A stretch of 64,000 nt of DNA. Origin: Rhodoferax sp. (GTDB lineage: Bacteria; Pseudomonadota; Gammaproteobacteria; Burkholderiales; Burkholderiaceae_C). Every line of letters begins with the position of its first letter. Position 1 is the first letter of the stretch. Location: positions 1 to 64,000 of the forward strand of contig NZ_JAQTWL010000012.1 of NCBI RefSeq assembly GCF_028689295.1. Direction: 5' to 3'. Below the pieces are notes generated by a model, which did no database searches, had not been told where the DNA came from, and saw only the letters and a list, made by a program, of their open reading frames with translations. Both the position numbers and the translations under genes were made by a program. Positions 35,150 to 45,727 of this stretch are shown here, one piece after another.

Positions 35150-37045
35150 ATGACAAATTACGCCGAGTTTCACCACCGTTCGATCACGGACCGCGACGCT
35201 TTCTGGGGTGAACAAGCCCGCTTGGTGGAGTGGAAAGTTCAGCCCAGCCAGATTTGTGATTACAGCAACCCGCCGTTTGCCAATTGGTTTGCGGGCGGCG
35301 TGACCAATCTGTGCCACAACGCTGTGGACCGGCATCTGAAAGATCGTGCCGACCAGGCAGCGCTGATTTTTGTCTCGACCGAAACCAATCAGGAAAAGGT
35401 GTATTCGTTCCGGGAACTGCACGCTGAAGTGCAGCGTATGGCCGCTATCCTCAAGGATATGGGCGTGGCCAAGGGTGACCGGGTTTTGATCTACATGCCC
35501 ATGATCGCCCAGGCGGCGTTTGCCATGCTGGCCTGCGCGCGCATTGGCGCCATTCACTCGGTGGTGTTTGGCGGTTTTGCTTCCGGCTCTTTGGCGACAC
35601 GCATTGAGGACGCGGCGCCCAAGGTCATTATCAGTGCCGATGCGGGTTCGCGCGGCGGTAAGGCGGTGGCTTACAAACCGCTCCTCGATGAGGCCCTCAA
35701 CCTGTCGAGCTACAAGCCGGAGGCGGTGTTGTTGGTCGATCGCGGCCTGGTGCCGATGGAATTGGTCGCGGGGCGCGACAAGCTGTGGGCCGACCTGCGT
35801 GAAAAACACATGAACACCGTGGTGGAATGCGAGTGGGTCGATGCCACCCACCCCAGCTACACGCTGTACACCAGCGGTACCACTGGCAAGCCCAAGGGCG
35901 TGCAGCGCGACACCGGGGGTTATGCCGTGGCGCTGGCCGCCAGCATGAAACACATTTACTGCGGCAATGCGGGTGAAACCTATTTCTCGACCAGTGACAT
36001 CGGTTGGGTGGTGGGCCACAGCTACATCATTTACGGGCCGCTGATTGCCGGCATGGCGACGATCATGTATGAGGGTCTGCCGACGCGTCCTGATGGCGGC
36101 ATCTGGTGGAGCCTGATTGAAAAATACAAAGTCACGGTGATGTTCAGCGCGCCCACCGCGATTCGCGTGCTGAAAAAGCAGGATCCGGCGCTGCTCAAGA
36201 AATATGACCTGTCAACGCTCAAAGCGTTGTTCCTGGCGGGCGAGCCGCTCGATCAACCCACCGCCCAGTGGATCAGCGAAGGCCTGGGCCGGCCGATTGT
36301 CGACAATTACTGGCAAACCGAAACGGGCTGGCCGATCCTGAGCATTTGCAAGGGGGTGGACGATGCGCCCACCAAGTTCGGCTCGCCGGGCAAGGCGGTG
36401 TATGGCTACAACGTCAAGTTGCTCGATGAAACGACCGGTGAAGAGCTCAAGGGCGCCAACCAGAAGGGCGTGGTCGCCATTGAGGGCCCACTGCCGCCCG
36501 GCTGCCTGCAAACGGTGTGGGGCGATGATGCGCGCTTTGTCAGCACCTACTGGACAACCATTCCCGGGCGCATGATTTACAGCACCTTTGACTGGGGCAT
36601 CCGCGATGAAGATGGCTACTACTTCATCCTGGGGCGCACCGATGACGTGATCAATGTGGCGGGTCACCGCCTGGGTACCCGCGAAATTGAAGAAAGCATC
36701 TCGGCGCATCCGAACGTGGCCGAAGTCGCGGTGGTAGGGGTGGCCGATCAGCTCAAGGGGCAGGTCGCCATGGCATTCGCGGTGGTCAAGGACGCCAGCC
36801 TGATTGCCGATGAGGCCAGCGCGCTCAAGATGGAGGGCGAAATCATGAAAATCGTGGACAAAGACCTGGGCGCGGTGGCGCGACCTGCCCGCGTGCGCTT
36901 TGTCACTGTGCTGCCCAAGACTCGCAGCGGCAAGTGCCTGCGCCGTGCCATCACGGCAGTGTGCGAAGGCCGTGACCCCGGCGATCTGACCACCATGGAC
37001 GACCCGGCTGCCCTGCAGCAAATCAAGGACTTGATCAATTCCTGA
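35150..37045 (+). CDS. prpE: propionate-CoA ligase
   Basis: The 631-residue acyl-CoA synthetase activates propionate (or acetate) via an AMP intermediate. It has the AMP-binding motif YTLYTSGTTGKPKGV, the DNYWQTETGWP region, DWGIRDEDGYYFILGRTDDV and the catalytic Lys in KTRSGKCLRRA. Extended similarity (NVAGHRLGTREIEESISAHP) fits PrpE rather than Acs. ATG 35150 follows GGAGA; the long frame from 34958 overlaps the flavoprotein and is not used. No prp operon is nearby. Confidence 0.88.
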   Translation: MTNYAEFHHRSITDRDAFWGEQARLVEWKVQPSQICDYSNPPFANWFAGGVTNLCHNAVDRHLKDRADQAALIFVSTETNQEKVYSFRELHAEVQRMAAILKDMGVAKGDRVLIYMPMIAQAAFAMLACARIGAIHSVVFGGFASGSLATRIEDAAPKVIISADAGSRGGKAVAYKPLLDEALNLSSYKPEAVLLVDRGLVPMELVAGRDKLWADLREKHMNTVVECEWVDATHPSYTLYTSGTTGKPKGVQRDTGGYAVALAASMKHIYCGNAGETYFSTSDIGWVVGHSYIIYGPLIAGMATIMYEGLPTRPDGGIWWSLIEKYKVTVMFSAPTAIRVLKKQDPALLKKYDLSTLKALFLAGEPLDQPTAQWISEGLGRPIVDNYWQTETGWPILSICKGVDDAPTKFGSPGKAVYGYNVKLLDETTGEELKGANQKGVVAIEGPLPPGCLQTVWGDDARFVSTYWTTIPGRMIYSTFDWGIRDEDGYYFILGRTDDVINVAGHRLGTREIEESISAHPNVAEVAVVGVADQLKGQVAMAFAVVKDASLIADEASALKMEGEIMKIVDKDLGAVARPARVRFVTVLPKTRSGKCLRRAITAVCEGRDPGDLTTMDDPAALQQIKDLINS

Positions 37046-37068
37046 TCAGGGTCAATAGCTGCCTGTAA

Positions 37069-37104
37069 GGATTGTGCCGCTTTTCGGTGGCACAATCCCT
37101 CTTT
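37069..37104 (+). terminator. intrinsic terminator after prpE
   Basis: GGATTGTGCC (37069-37078) pairs perfectly with GGCACAATCC (37089-37098), followed by the short pyrimidine run CTCTTT. It separates prpE from the sucA operon. Confidence 0.7.
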
Positions 37105-37229
37105 GCATCAGGCCCTTCCAACGCCACTGTCGCATCCGCCAAACGGTCAAGCCGTGACGCGGGAGGTTAATTTAACCATCAGCTTTAACCAGCCAAAGTT
37201 TCCCCAAGGGAAATGAAAGTCAGCGAAAC

Positions 37230-40100
37230 ATGAGTGAGACCAACACGGTTTACCAAGCCTATCAGGCGAACACCTACCTTTTTGGTGGCAACGCACCGTA
37301 CGTCGAAGAGATGTACGAAAACTACCTCGACAACCCCGGCAGCGTGCCTGATTCCTGGCGCGAGTATTTCGATGCCCTGCAGCACGTGCCCGCCGTCGAT
37401 GGTTCCAATGCCAGGGACGTTCCCCACCAACCCGTCATCAATGCTTTTGCCGAGCGCGCCAAACAGGGCGGTACCAAAGTGGTGGTGGCCGCTGGCGCCG
37501 ACTCCGATCTGGGCCGCAAACGCGTTTTCGTTCAACAACTGATTGCTGCGTACCGCAACGTCGGTTCTAACTGGGCCGACCTGGATCCGCTCAAGCGCAC
37601 CGAGCGCCACCCCATTCCCGAGCTTGAGCCTTCGTTCTACGGTTTTTCAGATGCCGACCTTGAGACCGTGTACAACACCAGCAACACCTTCTTCGGCAAA
37701 GAAGTCATGGCCCTGCGCGAGTTGCTCAACGCGCTGCGCGAAACCTATTGCGGCTCCATCGGTGCCGAATATATGTATTTGACTGACCAGACGCAAAAGC
37801 GCTGGTGGCAGGAAAAACTGGAAAGTGTGCGCAGCAAGCCCAATTTCAATGAAGAGCAGAAAAAACACATTCTCGACCGTCTGACCGCCGCCGAAGGACT
37901 GGAGCGCTTCCTGCACACCAAATACGTGGGCCAGAAGCGTTTTTCTCTGGAAGGCGGCGAGAGTTTCATCGCCGCGATGGACGAACTGATCCAGCAAGCC
38001 GGCACCAAAGGCGTGCAGGAAATCGTGATCGGCATGGCCCACCGCGGCCGTCTCAACGTGCTGGTCAACACCCTGGGCAAAATGCCCGCCGATTTGTTTG
38101 CCGAGTTCGACCATTCCGCGCCCGAGGAACTGCCCGCGGGTGACGTCAAGTATCACCAGGGATTCAGCTCGGACGTGACCAGCCCGGGCGGCCCGGTGCA
38201 CCTGAGCCTGGCGTTCAACCCGTCACACCTGGAAATTGTCAACCCGGTGGTGGAAGGTTCGGTGCGCGCCCGCATGGACCGCCGCGCCGACCCGACCGGC
38301 CGCCAGGTGCTGCCGGTGCTGGTGCATGGCGATGCCGCTTTTGCTGGCCAGGGCGTGAATCAGGAAACCTTGGCGCTGGCGCAAACGCGTGGCTACAGCA
38401 CTGCGGGCACAGTCCACCTCATCATCAACAACCAGATTGGTTTCACCACTTCCGATCCGCGCGACATGCGCTCCACGCTGTACTGCACCGACATCGTTAA
38501 GGGCGTGGAAGCGCCAGTGATTCACGTCAACGGCGATGACCCAGAAGCCGTGGTGCTGGCTATGCAGTGGGTGCTTGACTTCCGCATGGAATTCCGCAAG
38601 GACGTGGTGCTCGACATCATCTGTTTCCGCAAGCTTGGCCACAACGAGCAGGACACGCCGGCGCTGACGCAGCCGCTGATGTACAAGAAGATCGCGGTCC
38701 ACCCCGGCACTCGCAAGCTTTACGCTGACAAACTGGCGGCGCAGGGTCTGGGCGCCACTCTTGGCGACGATATGGTCAAGGCCTTCCGCGCTGCCATGGA
38801 TGCGGGCAAGCACACGGTGGACCCGGTGCTGACCAATTTCAAGAGCAAGTACGCCGTTGACTGGACGCCGTTCCTGGGCAAGAAATGGACCGATGCCGGC
38901 GACACCGCCATCCCGATGTCGGAGTGGAAACGCCTGGCCGAAAAAATTACCACCATTCCGGCCAGCGTGACACCGCACCCGCTGGTGAAAAAAGTCTATG
39001 ACGACCGCGCTGCCATGGGACGCGGCGACATTCCCGTGGATTGGGGCATGGGGGAACACATGGCCTTGGCGTCGCTGGTGGCCAGTGGGTACCCGGTGCG
39101 CTTGTCAGGCGAAGACTGTGGCCGCGGCACCTTTACCCACCGCCACGCGGTTATCCATGACCAGAGCCGAGAAAAATGGGACGTGGGCACCTATGTCGCG
39201 CTGCAAAACGTGGCTGAAAACCAGGCCCCTTTCGTTGTCATTGATTCCATCCTGTCGGAGGAAGCCGTGCTGGGCTTCGAGTACGGCTACGCGTCGAACG
39301 ACCCCAACACGCTGGTGATCTGGGAAGCGCAGTTTGGCGATTTTGCCAACGGTGCCCAGGTGGTGATCGATCAGTTCATCGCCTCTGGTGAAGTCAAGTG
39401 GGGCCGTGTCAATGGCCTGACCATGATGTTGCCCCATGGCTATGAAGGCCAGGGCCCGGAACACTCTTCAGCCCGGATCGAGCGCTTCATGCAGCTCGCG
39501 GCCGACACCAACATGCAATTGGTGCAACCCACCACCGCCAGTCAGATATTCCACGTGCTGCGCCGCCAGATGGTGCGCAACCTGCGCAAACCGCTGGTGA
39601 TCTTCACGCCCAAGTCGCTCTTGCGCCACAAGGATGCAGCCTCTCCGCTGGCTGAATTCACCAAAGGCAGCTTCCAGACCATCATCCCGGAGCAAAAGGC
39701 GCTCAAGGGTGACAAGGTCAAGCGCCTGGTCGTCTGTTCCGGCAAGGTCTATTACGACCTCGTCAAGAAGCGTGAAGAAAAGGGTTCCGACGATGTGGCC
39801 ATCATCCGCCTGGAACAGCTGTACCCGTTTCCGCACAAGGCCTTTGCCACCGAACTCAAAAAATACCCCAATGCAACCGATGTGGTGTGGACGCAGGATG
39901 AGCCACAAAACCAGGGCGCCTGGTTTTTTGTGCAGCACTACATCCACGAGAACATGCTTGAGGGGCAAAAGCTGGGCTATTCCGGCCGGGCCGCATCGGC
40001 ATCACCCGCTGTCGGCTATTCGCACCTGCACCAGGAGCAGCAGAAAGCGCTGGTTGAAGGCGCCTTTGGCAAGCTCAAGGGGTTCGTCCTCACCAAGTAG
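37230..40100 (+). CDS. sucA: 2-oxoglutarate dehydrogenase E1 component
   Basis: The thiamine-diphosphate decarboxylase of the TCA-cycle complex, 956 residues. It has the N-terminal E1 segment YLFGGNAPYVEEMYENYL, GMAHRGRLNVLVNTLGK, the ThDP/Mg region HGDAAFAGQGVNQETL with IINNQIGFTTSDP, and LPHGYEGQGPEHSSARIERF. Length is standard. It opens the operon sucA-sucB-lpdA. Confidence 0.98.
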   Translation: MSETNTVYQAYQANTYLFGGNAPYVEEMYENYLDNPGSVPDSWREYFDALQHVPAVDGSNARDVPHQPVINAFAERAKQGGTKVVVAAGADSDLGRKRVFVQQLIAAYRNVGSNWADLDPLKRTERHPIPELEPSFYGFSDADLETVYNTSNTFFGKEVMALRELLNALRETYCGSIGAEYMYLTDQTQKRWWQEKLESVRSKPNFNEEQKKHILDRLTAAEGLERFLHTKYVGQKRFSLEGGESFIAAMDELIQQAGTKGVQEIVIGMAHRGRLNVLVNTLGKMPADLFAEFDHSAPEELPAGDVKYHQGFSSDVTSPGGPVHLSLAFNPSHLEIVNPVVEGSVRARMDRRADPTGRQVLPVLVHGDAAFAGQGVNQETLALAQTRGYSTAGTVHLIINNQIGFTTSDPRDMRSTLYCTDIVKGVEAPVIHVNGDDPEAVVLAMQWVLDFRMEFRKDVVLDIICFRKLGHNEQDTPALTQPLMYKKIAVHPGTRKLYADKLAAQGLGATLGDDMVKAFRAAMDAGKHTVDPVLTNFKSKYAVDWTPFLGKKWTDAGDTAIPMSEWKRLAEKITTIPASVTPHPLVKKVYDDRAAMGRGDIPVDWGMGEHMALASLVASGYPVRLSGEDCGRGTFTHRHAVIHDQSREKWDVGTYVALQNVAENQAPFVVIDSILSEEAVLGFEYGYASNDPNTLVIWEAQFGDFANGAQVVIDQFIASGEVKWGRVNGLTMMLPHGYEGQGPEHSSARIERFMQLAADTNMQLVQPTTASQIFHVLRRQMVRNLRKPLVIFTPKSLLRHKDAASPLAEFTKGSFQTIIPEQKALKGDKVKRLVVCSGKVYYDLVKKREEKGSDDVAIIRLEQLYPFPHKAFATELKKYPNATDVVWTQDEPQNQGAWFFVQHYIHENMLEGQKLGYSGRAASASPAVGYSHLHQEQQKALVEGAFGKLKGFVLTK

Positions 40101-40181
40101 GGCAGTCACCCCCTTCATGCCGTTTGCAGCGGGCGCAGACCCGCTGTCAAGACACTCAAGATCATTTTTGAAAGAACCGTT

Positions 40182-41438
40182 ATGGCAATCGTAGAAGTCA
40201 AAGTTCCGCAACTTTCCGAATCCGTGGCCGAAGCCACCTTGTTGCAGTGGAAGAAAAAAGTGGGCGACGCCGTCGCCGTGGATGAAATCCTGATCGATGT
40301 GGAAACCGACAAGGTGGTGCTGGAAGTGCCCGCGCCGTCAGCCGGCGTCATCGTCGAAATCATCGAACCCGATGGCAGCACCGTCGCTGCCGAGCAGCTC
40401 ATTGCCCGCATCGACACCGAAGCCGTTGCCGGCGTTGCGCCGGTGGTGGCGGCGATGGCTGCGGCTGCGGCTGTGGTCCCTCTCGCTGCGGCCACGGCCA
40501 ACGCTTCCTTGGCTGGCGTGGCGATGCCCGCAGCTGCCAAGTTGATGGCGGACAACAAGCTGGCAGCCGGCTCGGTGGCAGGCACGGGCAAGGACGGCCG
40601 GGTCACCAAGGGAGATGTGCTGGCTGCGGTGGCCGCGCCAAAAGTGGCAACTGCGCCGACCGTGCACGTCAGGGCCGCAGCCCCGTTGTTGACCCAAGTG
40701 CCGGCACCTGCCAGCAGCCTGGCGGATCAATTGGCGGGTCGCCCGGAACAGCGCGTGCCGATGAGCCGCCTGCGCGCCCGCGTTGCCGAGCGCTTGCTGC
40801 AATCGCAATCCACCAACGCCATATTGACCACGTTCAACGAGATCAACATGGCGCCGGTGATGGACATGCGCAAGCGTATGCAGGAGCGCTTCGAGAAGGA
40901 GCATGGCGTCAAGCTTGGCTTTATGAGCTTCTTTGTCAAGGCGGCTGTGCATGCGCTGAAAAAATTCCCGGTGCTTAACGCTTCGGTCGATGGCAACGAC
41001 ATTGTCTATCACGGCTACTTCGACATCGGCATTGCCGTGGGCTCGCCGCGTGGTTTGGTGGTGCCGATTTTGCGCAATGCCGACCAGATGAGCTTTGCCG
41101 ATATCGAGAAAAAAATTGCCGAATTTGGCAACAAGGCGCGTGACGGCAAGCTGGGCATGGAAGAAATGACCGGTGGCACGTTCTCGGTTAGCAATGGCGG
41201 CACTTTTGGCTCGATGATGTCCACACCCATCATCAACCCACCGCAAAGCGCCATTTTGGGCATTCATGCCACCAAAGACCGCGCCATGGTGGAAAACGGC
41301 CAGGTGGTGGTGCGCCCGATGAATTACTTTGCCATGAGCTACGACCATCGCATCATCGACGGCCGCGAAGCTGTGCTGGGCCTGGTGGCCATGAAAGAGG
41401 CACTGGAAGACCCGGCGCGTCTGCTGTTTGATATTTGA
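40182..41438 (+). CDS. sucB: 2-oxoglutarate dehydrogenase E2, dihydrolipoyl succinyltransferase
   Basis: The 418-residue E2 has one lipoyl domain (about 1-77; lipoyl Lys in [10 protein letters not shown]), an Ala/Val-rich linker, an E3-binding domain (about 108-150, [20 protein letters not shown]), and the catalytic core ending in [14 protein letters not shown] with the His-Asp pair. A GTTSVS-like [16 protein letters not shown] is present. It lies 81 nt after sucA. Confidence 0.97.
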   Translation: MAIVEVKVPQLSESVAEATLLQWKKKVGDAVAVDEILIDVETDKVVLEVPAPSAGVIVEIIEPDGSTVAAEQLIARIDTEAVAGVAPVVAAMAAAAAVVPLAAATANASLAGVAMPAAAKLMADNKLAAGSVAGTGKDGRVTKGDVLAAVAAPKVATAPTVHVRAAAPLLTQVPAPASSLADQLAGRPEQRVPMSRLRARVAERLLQSQSTNAILTTFNEINMAPVMDMRKRMQERFEKEHGVKLGFMSFFVKAAVHALKKFPVLNASVDGNDIVYHGYFDIGIAVGSPRGLVVPILRNADQMSFADIEKKIAEFGNKARDGKLGMEEMTGGTFSVSNGGTFGSMMSTPIINPPQSAILGIHATKDRAMVENGQVVVRPMNYFAMSYDHRIIDGREAVLGLVAMKEALEDPARLLFDI

Positions 41439-41516
41439 CAACCTGAAACTTTGCGGGACAGACCGCATTACGCGAAGCGTGCAAGCTCTGTCCTCAACTG
41501 ACTAGAAAGTGAATAA

Positions 41517-42944
41517 ATGAGCAAGCAATTTGATGTGATCGTGATCGGTGGCGGTCCCGGGGGCTATATAGCCGCCATTCGCGCCGCACAGCTGGGCAAA
41601 AACGTGGCCTGTGTGGACGAGTGGAAAAACGCCAAGGGCGGCCCGGCGCCTGGTGGCACCTGCACCAATGTGGGCTGCATTCCGAGCAAGGCGCTGCTGC
41701 AGTCCAGCGAGCATTTCGAGCAGGCCAGCTACCACTTTGCCGACCATGGCATCACGGTCAAGGGCTTGAGCATGGATGCCGCCAAAATGGTGGCGCGCAA
41801 GGACGCCGTGGTCAAGCAGAACAACGATGGCATCCTGTACTTGTTCAAAAAGAACAAGGTCAACTTTTTCCACGGGCGTGCCTCGTTCGTCAAGGCGGTA
41901 GAGGGTGGCTATGAGATCAAGGTGGCTGGTGCCGCCGAGGAAACCCTGGTCGGTCAGCAGGTCGTTGTGGCGACCGGTTCCAATGCCCGTGAGCTGCCCG
42001 GAGCGGCATTTGACGAGTCCATGGTGCTGTCCAATGTCGGCGCGCTGGCGCTGACCGACGTGCCCAAGAAACTGGGCCTGATTGGCTCCGGCGTGATCGG
42101 CCTGGAGATGGGCTCGGTCTGGCGTCGTCTGGGTTCCGAGGTCACCATTCTGGAAGGTCTGCCAGACTTCTTGGGTGCCGTTGACCAGCAGATTGCCAAG
42201 GAGGCGCACAAAGCCTTCGTCAAGCAGGGTCTCAAGATCGAACTTGGTGTCAAGGTGGGTGATATCAAGGTCGGCAAAAAAGGCGTGAGTGTGGCCTGGA
42301 CCAACGCCAAGGGCGAAGCCCAGAACCTCGACGTCGACAAACTGATCGTGTCGATCGGCCGCGTGCCCAACACAACGGGCCTGAGTGCCGAAGCGGTGGG
42401 CCTGAAGCTCGACGAGCGCGGCGCGATCATGGTCGACGCGGACTGCAAGACCAATCTGCCCGGCGTCTGGGCGGTGGGTGACGTGGTGCGCGGCCCGATG
42501 CTGGCGCACAAGGCCGAGGAAGAGGGTGTGGCGGTGGCTGAGCGTATTGCCGGGCAGCATGGCCATGTCAATTTCAACACCGTCCCCTGGGTGATTTACA
42601 CCAGCCCCGAGATCGCCTGGGTCGGCCGCACCGAGCAGCAGCTCAAGGCCGATGGCGTGGCTTACAAGGCGGGCACTTTCCCGTTCCTGGCCAACGGCCG
42701 CGCGCGTGCCCTGGGTGACACCACCGGCATGGTCAAGATGCTGGCCGATGCGACCACGGACGAGATTCTGGGCGTGCATATCGTTGGCCCCATGGCCAGT
42801 GAGCTGATCGCCGAGTGTGTGCTGGCTATGGAGTTCCGAGCCAGCAGCGAGGACATTGCACGCGTCTGCCATGCGCACCCGTCCCTGAGCGAGTCGACCA
42901 GGGAAGCGGCGCTGGCGGTTGAGAAACGCACGCTGAACTTCTGA
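41517..42944 (+). CDS. lpdA: dihydrolipoyl dehydrogenase E3
   Basis: The 475-residue FAD disulfide oxidoreductase reoxidises lipoamide in 2-oxoacid dehydrogenases. It has the FAD fold [20 protein letters not shown], redox disulfide [16 protein letters not shown], the NAD fold [19 protein letters not shown] and the C-terminal His-Glu in [16 protein letters not shown]. It follows sucB by 78 nt. Confidence 0.97.
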   Translation: MSKQFDVIVIGGGPGGYIAAIRAAQLGKNVACVDEWKNAKGGPAPGGTCTNVGCIPSKALLQSSEHFEQASYHFADHGITVKGLSMDAAKMVARKDAVVKQNNDGILYLFKKNKVNFFHGRASFVKAVEGGYEIKVAGAAEETLVGQQVVVATGSNARELPGAAFDESMVLSNVGALALTDVPKKLGLIGSGVIGLEMGSVWRRLGSEVTILEGLPDFLGAVDQQIAKEAHKAFVKQGLKIELGVKVGDIKVGKKGVSVAWTNAKGEAQNLDVDKLIVSIGRVPNTTGLSAEAVGLKLDERGAIMVDADCKTNLPGVWAVGDVVRGPMLAHKAEEEGVAVAERIAGQHGHVNFNTVPWVIYTSPEIAWVGRTEQQLKADGVAYKAGTFPFLANGRARALGDTTGMVKMLADATTDEILGVHIVGPMASELIAECVLAMEFRASSEDIARVCHAHPSLSESTREAALAVEKRTLNF

Positions 42945-43021
42945 TGGCTGAGAAATAAGCTGACGACCTATTTTTCGCAAAGAGGCATCGGATTTCCCCC
43001 AATTTAGCCATCGACAGTGCT

Positions 43022-44119
43022 TTGACAGTCAAAAAAATCTACCAGGCCGAGTTGCTGGCGCGCGGCTACAGCGCCGACCCGGCGCAGTTGCGCGCCTTGC
43101 AAATGCTTGAAACCTGTGCGCGTGAATGGGGCAAATACCGTGAACAGCGCTCCAATGCGTTCAAGAAGTTGATCAATCGCCCGCCCATTCCGCGCGGCGT
43201 TTACATGTACGGCGGCGTGGGCCGGGGCAAGAGTTTTTTGATGGACTGTTTTTACAGTGCTGTCCCGCTCAAGCGCAAGACGCGTCTGCATTTTCACGAA
43301 TTCATGCGCGAGGTTCACCGCGAGCTGGCGGCCATGCAGGGCACGGTGAATCCGCTCGACTTGCTGGCCAGGCGCATGGCTGAAAAATTCCGCCTGATCT
43401 GCTTTGATGAGTTTCATGTGTCTGATGTCACCGACGCCATGATTCTGCACCGCTTGCTGACAGCGCTGTTCGAGCAGGGCGTGGGCTTTGTCACCACTTC
43501 CAACTTCAAGCCGGATGATTTGTATCCCAACGGACTGCACCGCGACCGCATTTTGCCGGCCATTGCCCTGCTCAAGGCGCGTTTGAACGTGATCAATGTC
43601 GATAACGGGACCGATTACCGTGGGCAGACCATGGCGCAGCTTGAGCTGTACCACACGCCTCTGGGGGATGCAGCAGAAGAAAAAATGCTGAATGCTTTCG
43701 AGCGCCTGGCCGAATCCCAGGACGAAGACCCGGTGTTGCAGATCGAAGCCCGCAAAATCCATGCGCGACGCAAGGCAGGCGGTGTGGTGTGGTTTGACTT
43801 CAGAACTCTATGCGGCGGTCCGCGCTCGCAAAACGATTACCTTGAAATAGCCAGCCAGTTCCATACCGTGTTTCTCAGCGAAGTGCCGCAGATGCCGCCA
43901 CGGATGTCTTCTGAAGCCCGCCGTTTTACCTGGCTCATCGATGTGTTGTACGACCGTCGCGTCAAGCTGATCATGTCGGCGGATGTCCCTGCGGCGGAGC
44001 TCTATACCGAGGGGCAGATGAGCAACGAGTTCGCCCGTACCGTGTCACGACTTCAGGAGATGCAGTCGGCAGAGTTTCTGGCCTTGAGTCGCCGTGATGT
44101 GGATACCTGTTTGACGTGA
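43022..44119 (+). CDS. zapE: cell division protein ZapE (AFG1-like ATPase)
   Basis: The 365-residue ATPase of the AFG1/ZapE group destabilises Z-rings in the divisome of E. coli. Walker A is MYGGVGRGKSFLMDCFY, Walker B LICFDEFHVSDVTDAMIL, and TSNFKPDDLYPNGLHRDRIL is the family sensor region. No ATG is in frame near the start; TTG at 43022 is the best candidate and has no clear ribosome binding site. It lies 77 nt after lpdA. Confidence 0.9.
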   Translation: MTVKKIYQAELLARGYSADPAQLRALQMLETCAREWGKYREQRSNAFKKLINRPPIPRGVYMYGGVGRGKSFLMDCFYSAVPLKRKTRLHFHEFMREVHRELAAMQGTVNPLDLLARRMAEKFRLICFDEFHVSDVTDAMILHRLLTALFEQGVGFVTTSNFKPDDLYPNGLHRDRILPAIALLKARLNVINVDNGTDYRGQTMAQLELYHTPLGDAAEEKMLNAFERLAESQDEDPVLQIEARKIHARRKAGGVVWFDFRTLCGGPRSQNDYLEIASQFHTVFLSEVPQMPPRMSSEARRFTWLIDVLYDRRVKLIMSADVPAAELYTEGQMSNEFARTVSRLQEMQSAEFLALSRRDVDTCLT

Positions 44120-44137
44120 AAGCCGTAGTGACTCGGC

Positions 44138-44902
44138 TCAAGCCCTCGCGGGTTCAAATTTGACGATCACCAGCGACAGGTTGTCGCCACTGCCGTGCGC
44201 CCGGACCCTGGCCTTTTCAATCAGGAATTCCGTGGCTTCACGGGGAGCCAGCGCGGCCACCACATTGCCCAGTTCTTCATCGGTGAAATAGTGCCAGACA
44301 CCGTCGCTGCATGCCATCAAGGTATCGCCTGCAGACATCTGGGGAATGTCATGAAGTGTCATGGTCAGGTCACTGGCGGTACCCAGACAGCCCATCAAAA
44401 TATTTGATTTGGGATGGCTTTTGGCCTGTTCTTCTGTGATTTCACCGTAATCCACCAGCATTTGAACGTAGGAGTGATCGAGCGTGCGCTTGATTAACTT
44501 GTTGCCCTGGAAATAGTAGATGCGGGAATCGCCGGCATGAATCCAATGGCAGTCCCCCCCAGGGTTCAACAAAAAGGCGGCGATGGTGCTGTGGGGCTCC
44601 TCTTCAGCCGAAATGGCGATCAGCTTGATCACCGTATGGGCTTCGTTGAGCAATTGTTTCAGGATGGCTTGCGGGGCATCTGTGGCCGGGTCATAGCGCT
44701 CAAAGAGTTGACGCGCCGTCAGCATGACCTGGTCTGACGCCTTGCGTCCGCCACTGCGTCCACCCATGCCATCAGCCAAAACCGCCAGCAAACAGCCTTT
44801 GATTCTGGGGTGGCTGAGCAAGACCACCTGATCCTGCTGGTAGTCTCGATCGCCTTTGTGGATGCCGGTCGAGGCGGTGAGTCGATAAGCGGGAGGGGTC
44901 AT
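44138..44902 (-). CDS. PP2C-type serine/threonine protein phosphatase
   Basis: The 254-residue phosphatase has the metal-binding motifs of the PPM family: GDRDYQQDQV near 17, LAVLADGMGGRSGG, the WIHAGDSRIYYF segment, LMACSDGVWHYF and GSGDNLSLVIV at the C-terminus. Substrates are unknown; partner kinases are not encoded here. ATG 44902 gives a short N-terminus, and the upstream frame extension to 45004 overlaps bamD. It is 4 nt from bamD and likely co-transcribed. Confidence 0.92.
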   Translation of the reverse strand: MTPPAYRLTASTGIHKGDRDYQQDQVVLLSHPRIKGCLLAVLADGMGGRSGGRKASDQVMLTARQLFERYDPATDAPQAILKQLLNEAHTVIKLIAISAEEEPHSTIAAFLLNPGGDCHWIHAGDSRIYYFQGNKLIKRTLDHSYVQMLVDYGEITEEQAKSHPKSNILMGCLGTASDLTMTLHDIPQMSAGDTLMACSDGVWHYFTDEELGNVVAALAPREATEFLIEKARVRAHGSGDNLSLVIVKFEPARA

Positions 44903-44906
44903 GCAG

Positions 44907-45713
44907 CTACCATATCTTCCACCAGGGGTCGTTCTTCGACTTGAGGCCCTGCACCAGATAGGGGGTCTGCGGGTAATTCTTTTCCAGCACGCGTTGCGTG
45001 TCATCGCGCAAGGCGGTCATGCCCAAGGCGTCGTAAGACTTGACCATGATGAATAGGGCTTCTTCCAGAGCAGGAACGCCCTGGTAGTCAACAATGGCGG
45101 TCTGGGCCCGATTGATCGCCGCCAGATAAGCGCCACGCTGATAGTAGTAGCGTGCCACATACACCTCGGATTGCGCCAGCGAGTTCACGATGTAATTCAT
45201 GCGCTGGCTGGCCTCTGCGGCGTAGCGCGAGTCGGGGAAGCGGCTGGTCAGTTCCTTGAACGATTCGAAGGAATCCTTGGCGGCTTTTTGATCGCGTTCT
45301 GCCAGATCCTGGCGGGTCAAGCCTGAAAAAAGTCCGAGATCGTCGTTGAAATTGACGATGCCCTTGAGGTACAGGGCGTAGTCGAGGGCCGGGCTCGAAG
45401 GATGCAATTTGATGAAGCGGTCGAGTGTTGCGATCGCCAGCACAGGCTCACCGGCTTTGTAGTGGGCATAGGCCTTGTCGAGTTGCGCTTGTTGTGCCAG
45501 AGGCGTTCCGGCTGCGCGTCCTTCGAGCTTTTCCAGCAGCGGGATGGCCTTGTCATAAGCGCCACTGCTCATTTCGTCCTTGGCCTCGGCGTATATTTTG
45601 TTGGGGCTCCACTCGGCCGTTGGGTCGGTCGTGGTGGTGGAGCAAGCGCTCAGCAAGACAAAGCTGCCAGCCAACATCCGGACACAAACGGCAGATAATT
45701 TGGCATGAGACAT
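44907..45713 (-). CDS. bamD: outer membrane assembly lipoprotein BamD
   Basis: The 268-residue lipoprotein of the BAM complex helps insert outer-membrane barrels. The lipobox is FVLLSACSTT (Cys at 24), and tetratricopeptide repeats follow (YAEAKDEMSSGAYDKAIPLL, YKAGEPVLAIATLDRFIKLH). The late part RGAYLAAINRAQTAIVDYQG is typical. It is divergent from rluD with only 14 nt between starts. Confidence 0.95.
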   Translation of the reverse strand: MSHAKLSAVCVRMLAGSFVLLSACSTTTTDPTAEWSPNKIYAEAKDEMSSGAYDKAIPLLEKLEGRAAGTPLAQQAQLDKAYAHYKAGEPVLAIATLDRFIKLHPSSPALDYALYLKGIVNFNDDLGLFSGLTRQDLAERDQKAAKDSFESFKELTSRFPDSRYAAEASQRMNYIVNSLAQSEVYVARYYYQRGAYLAAINRAQTAIVDYQGVPALEEALFIMVKSYDALGMTALRDDTQRVLEKNYPQTPYLVQGLKSKNDPWWKIW

Positions 45714-45727
45714 AGCGAAAGACTTTC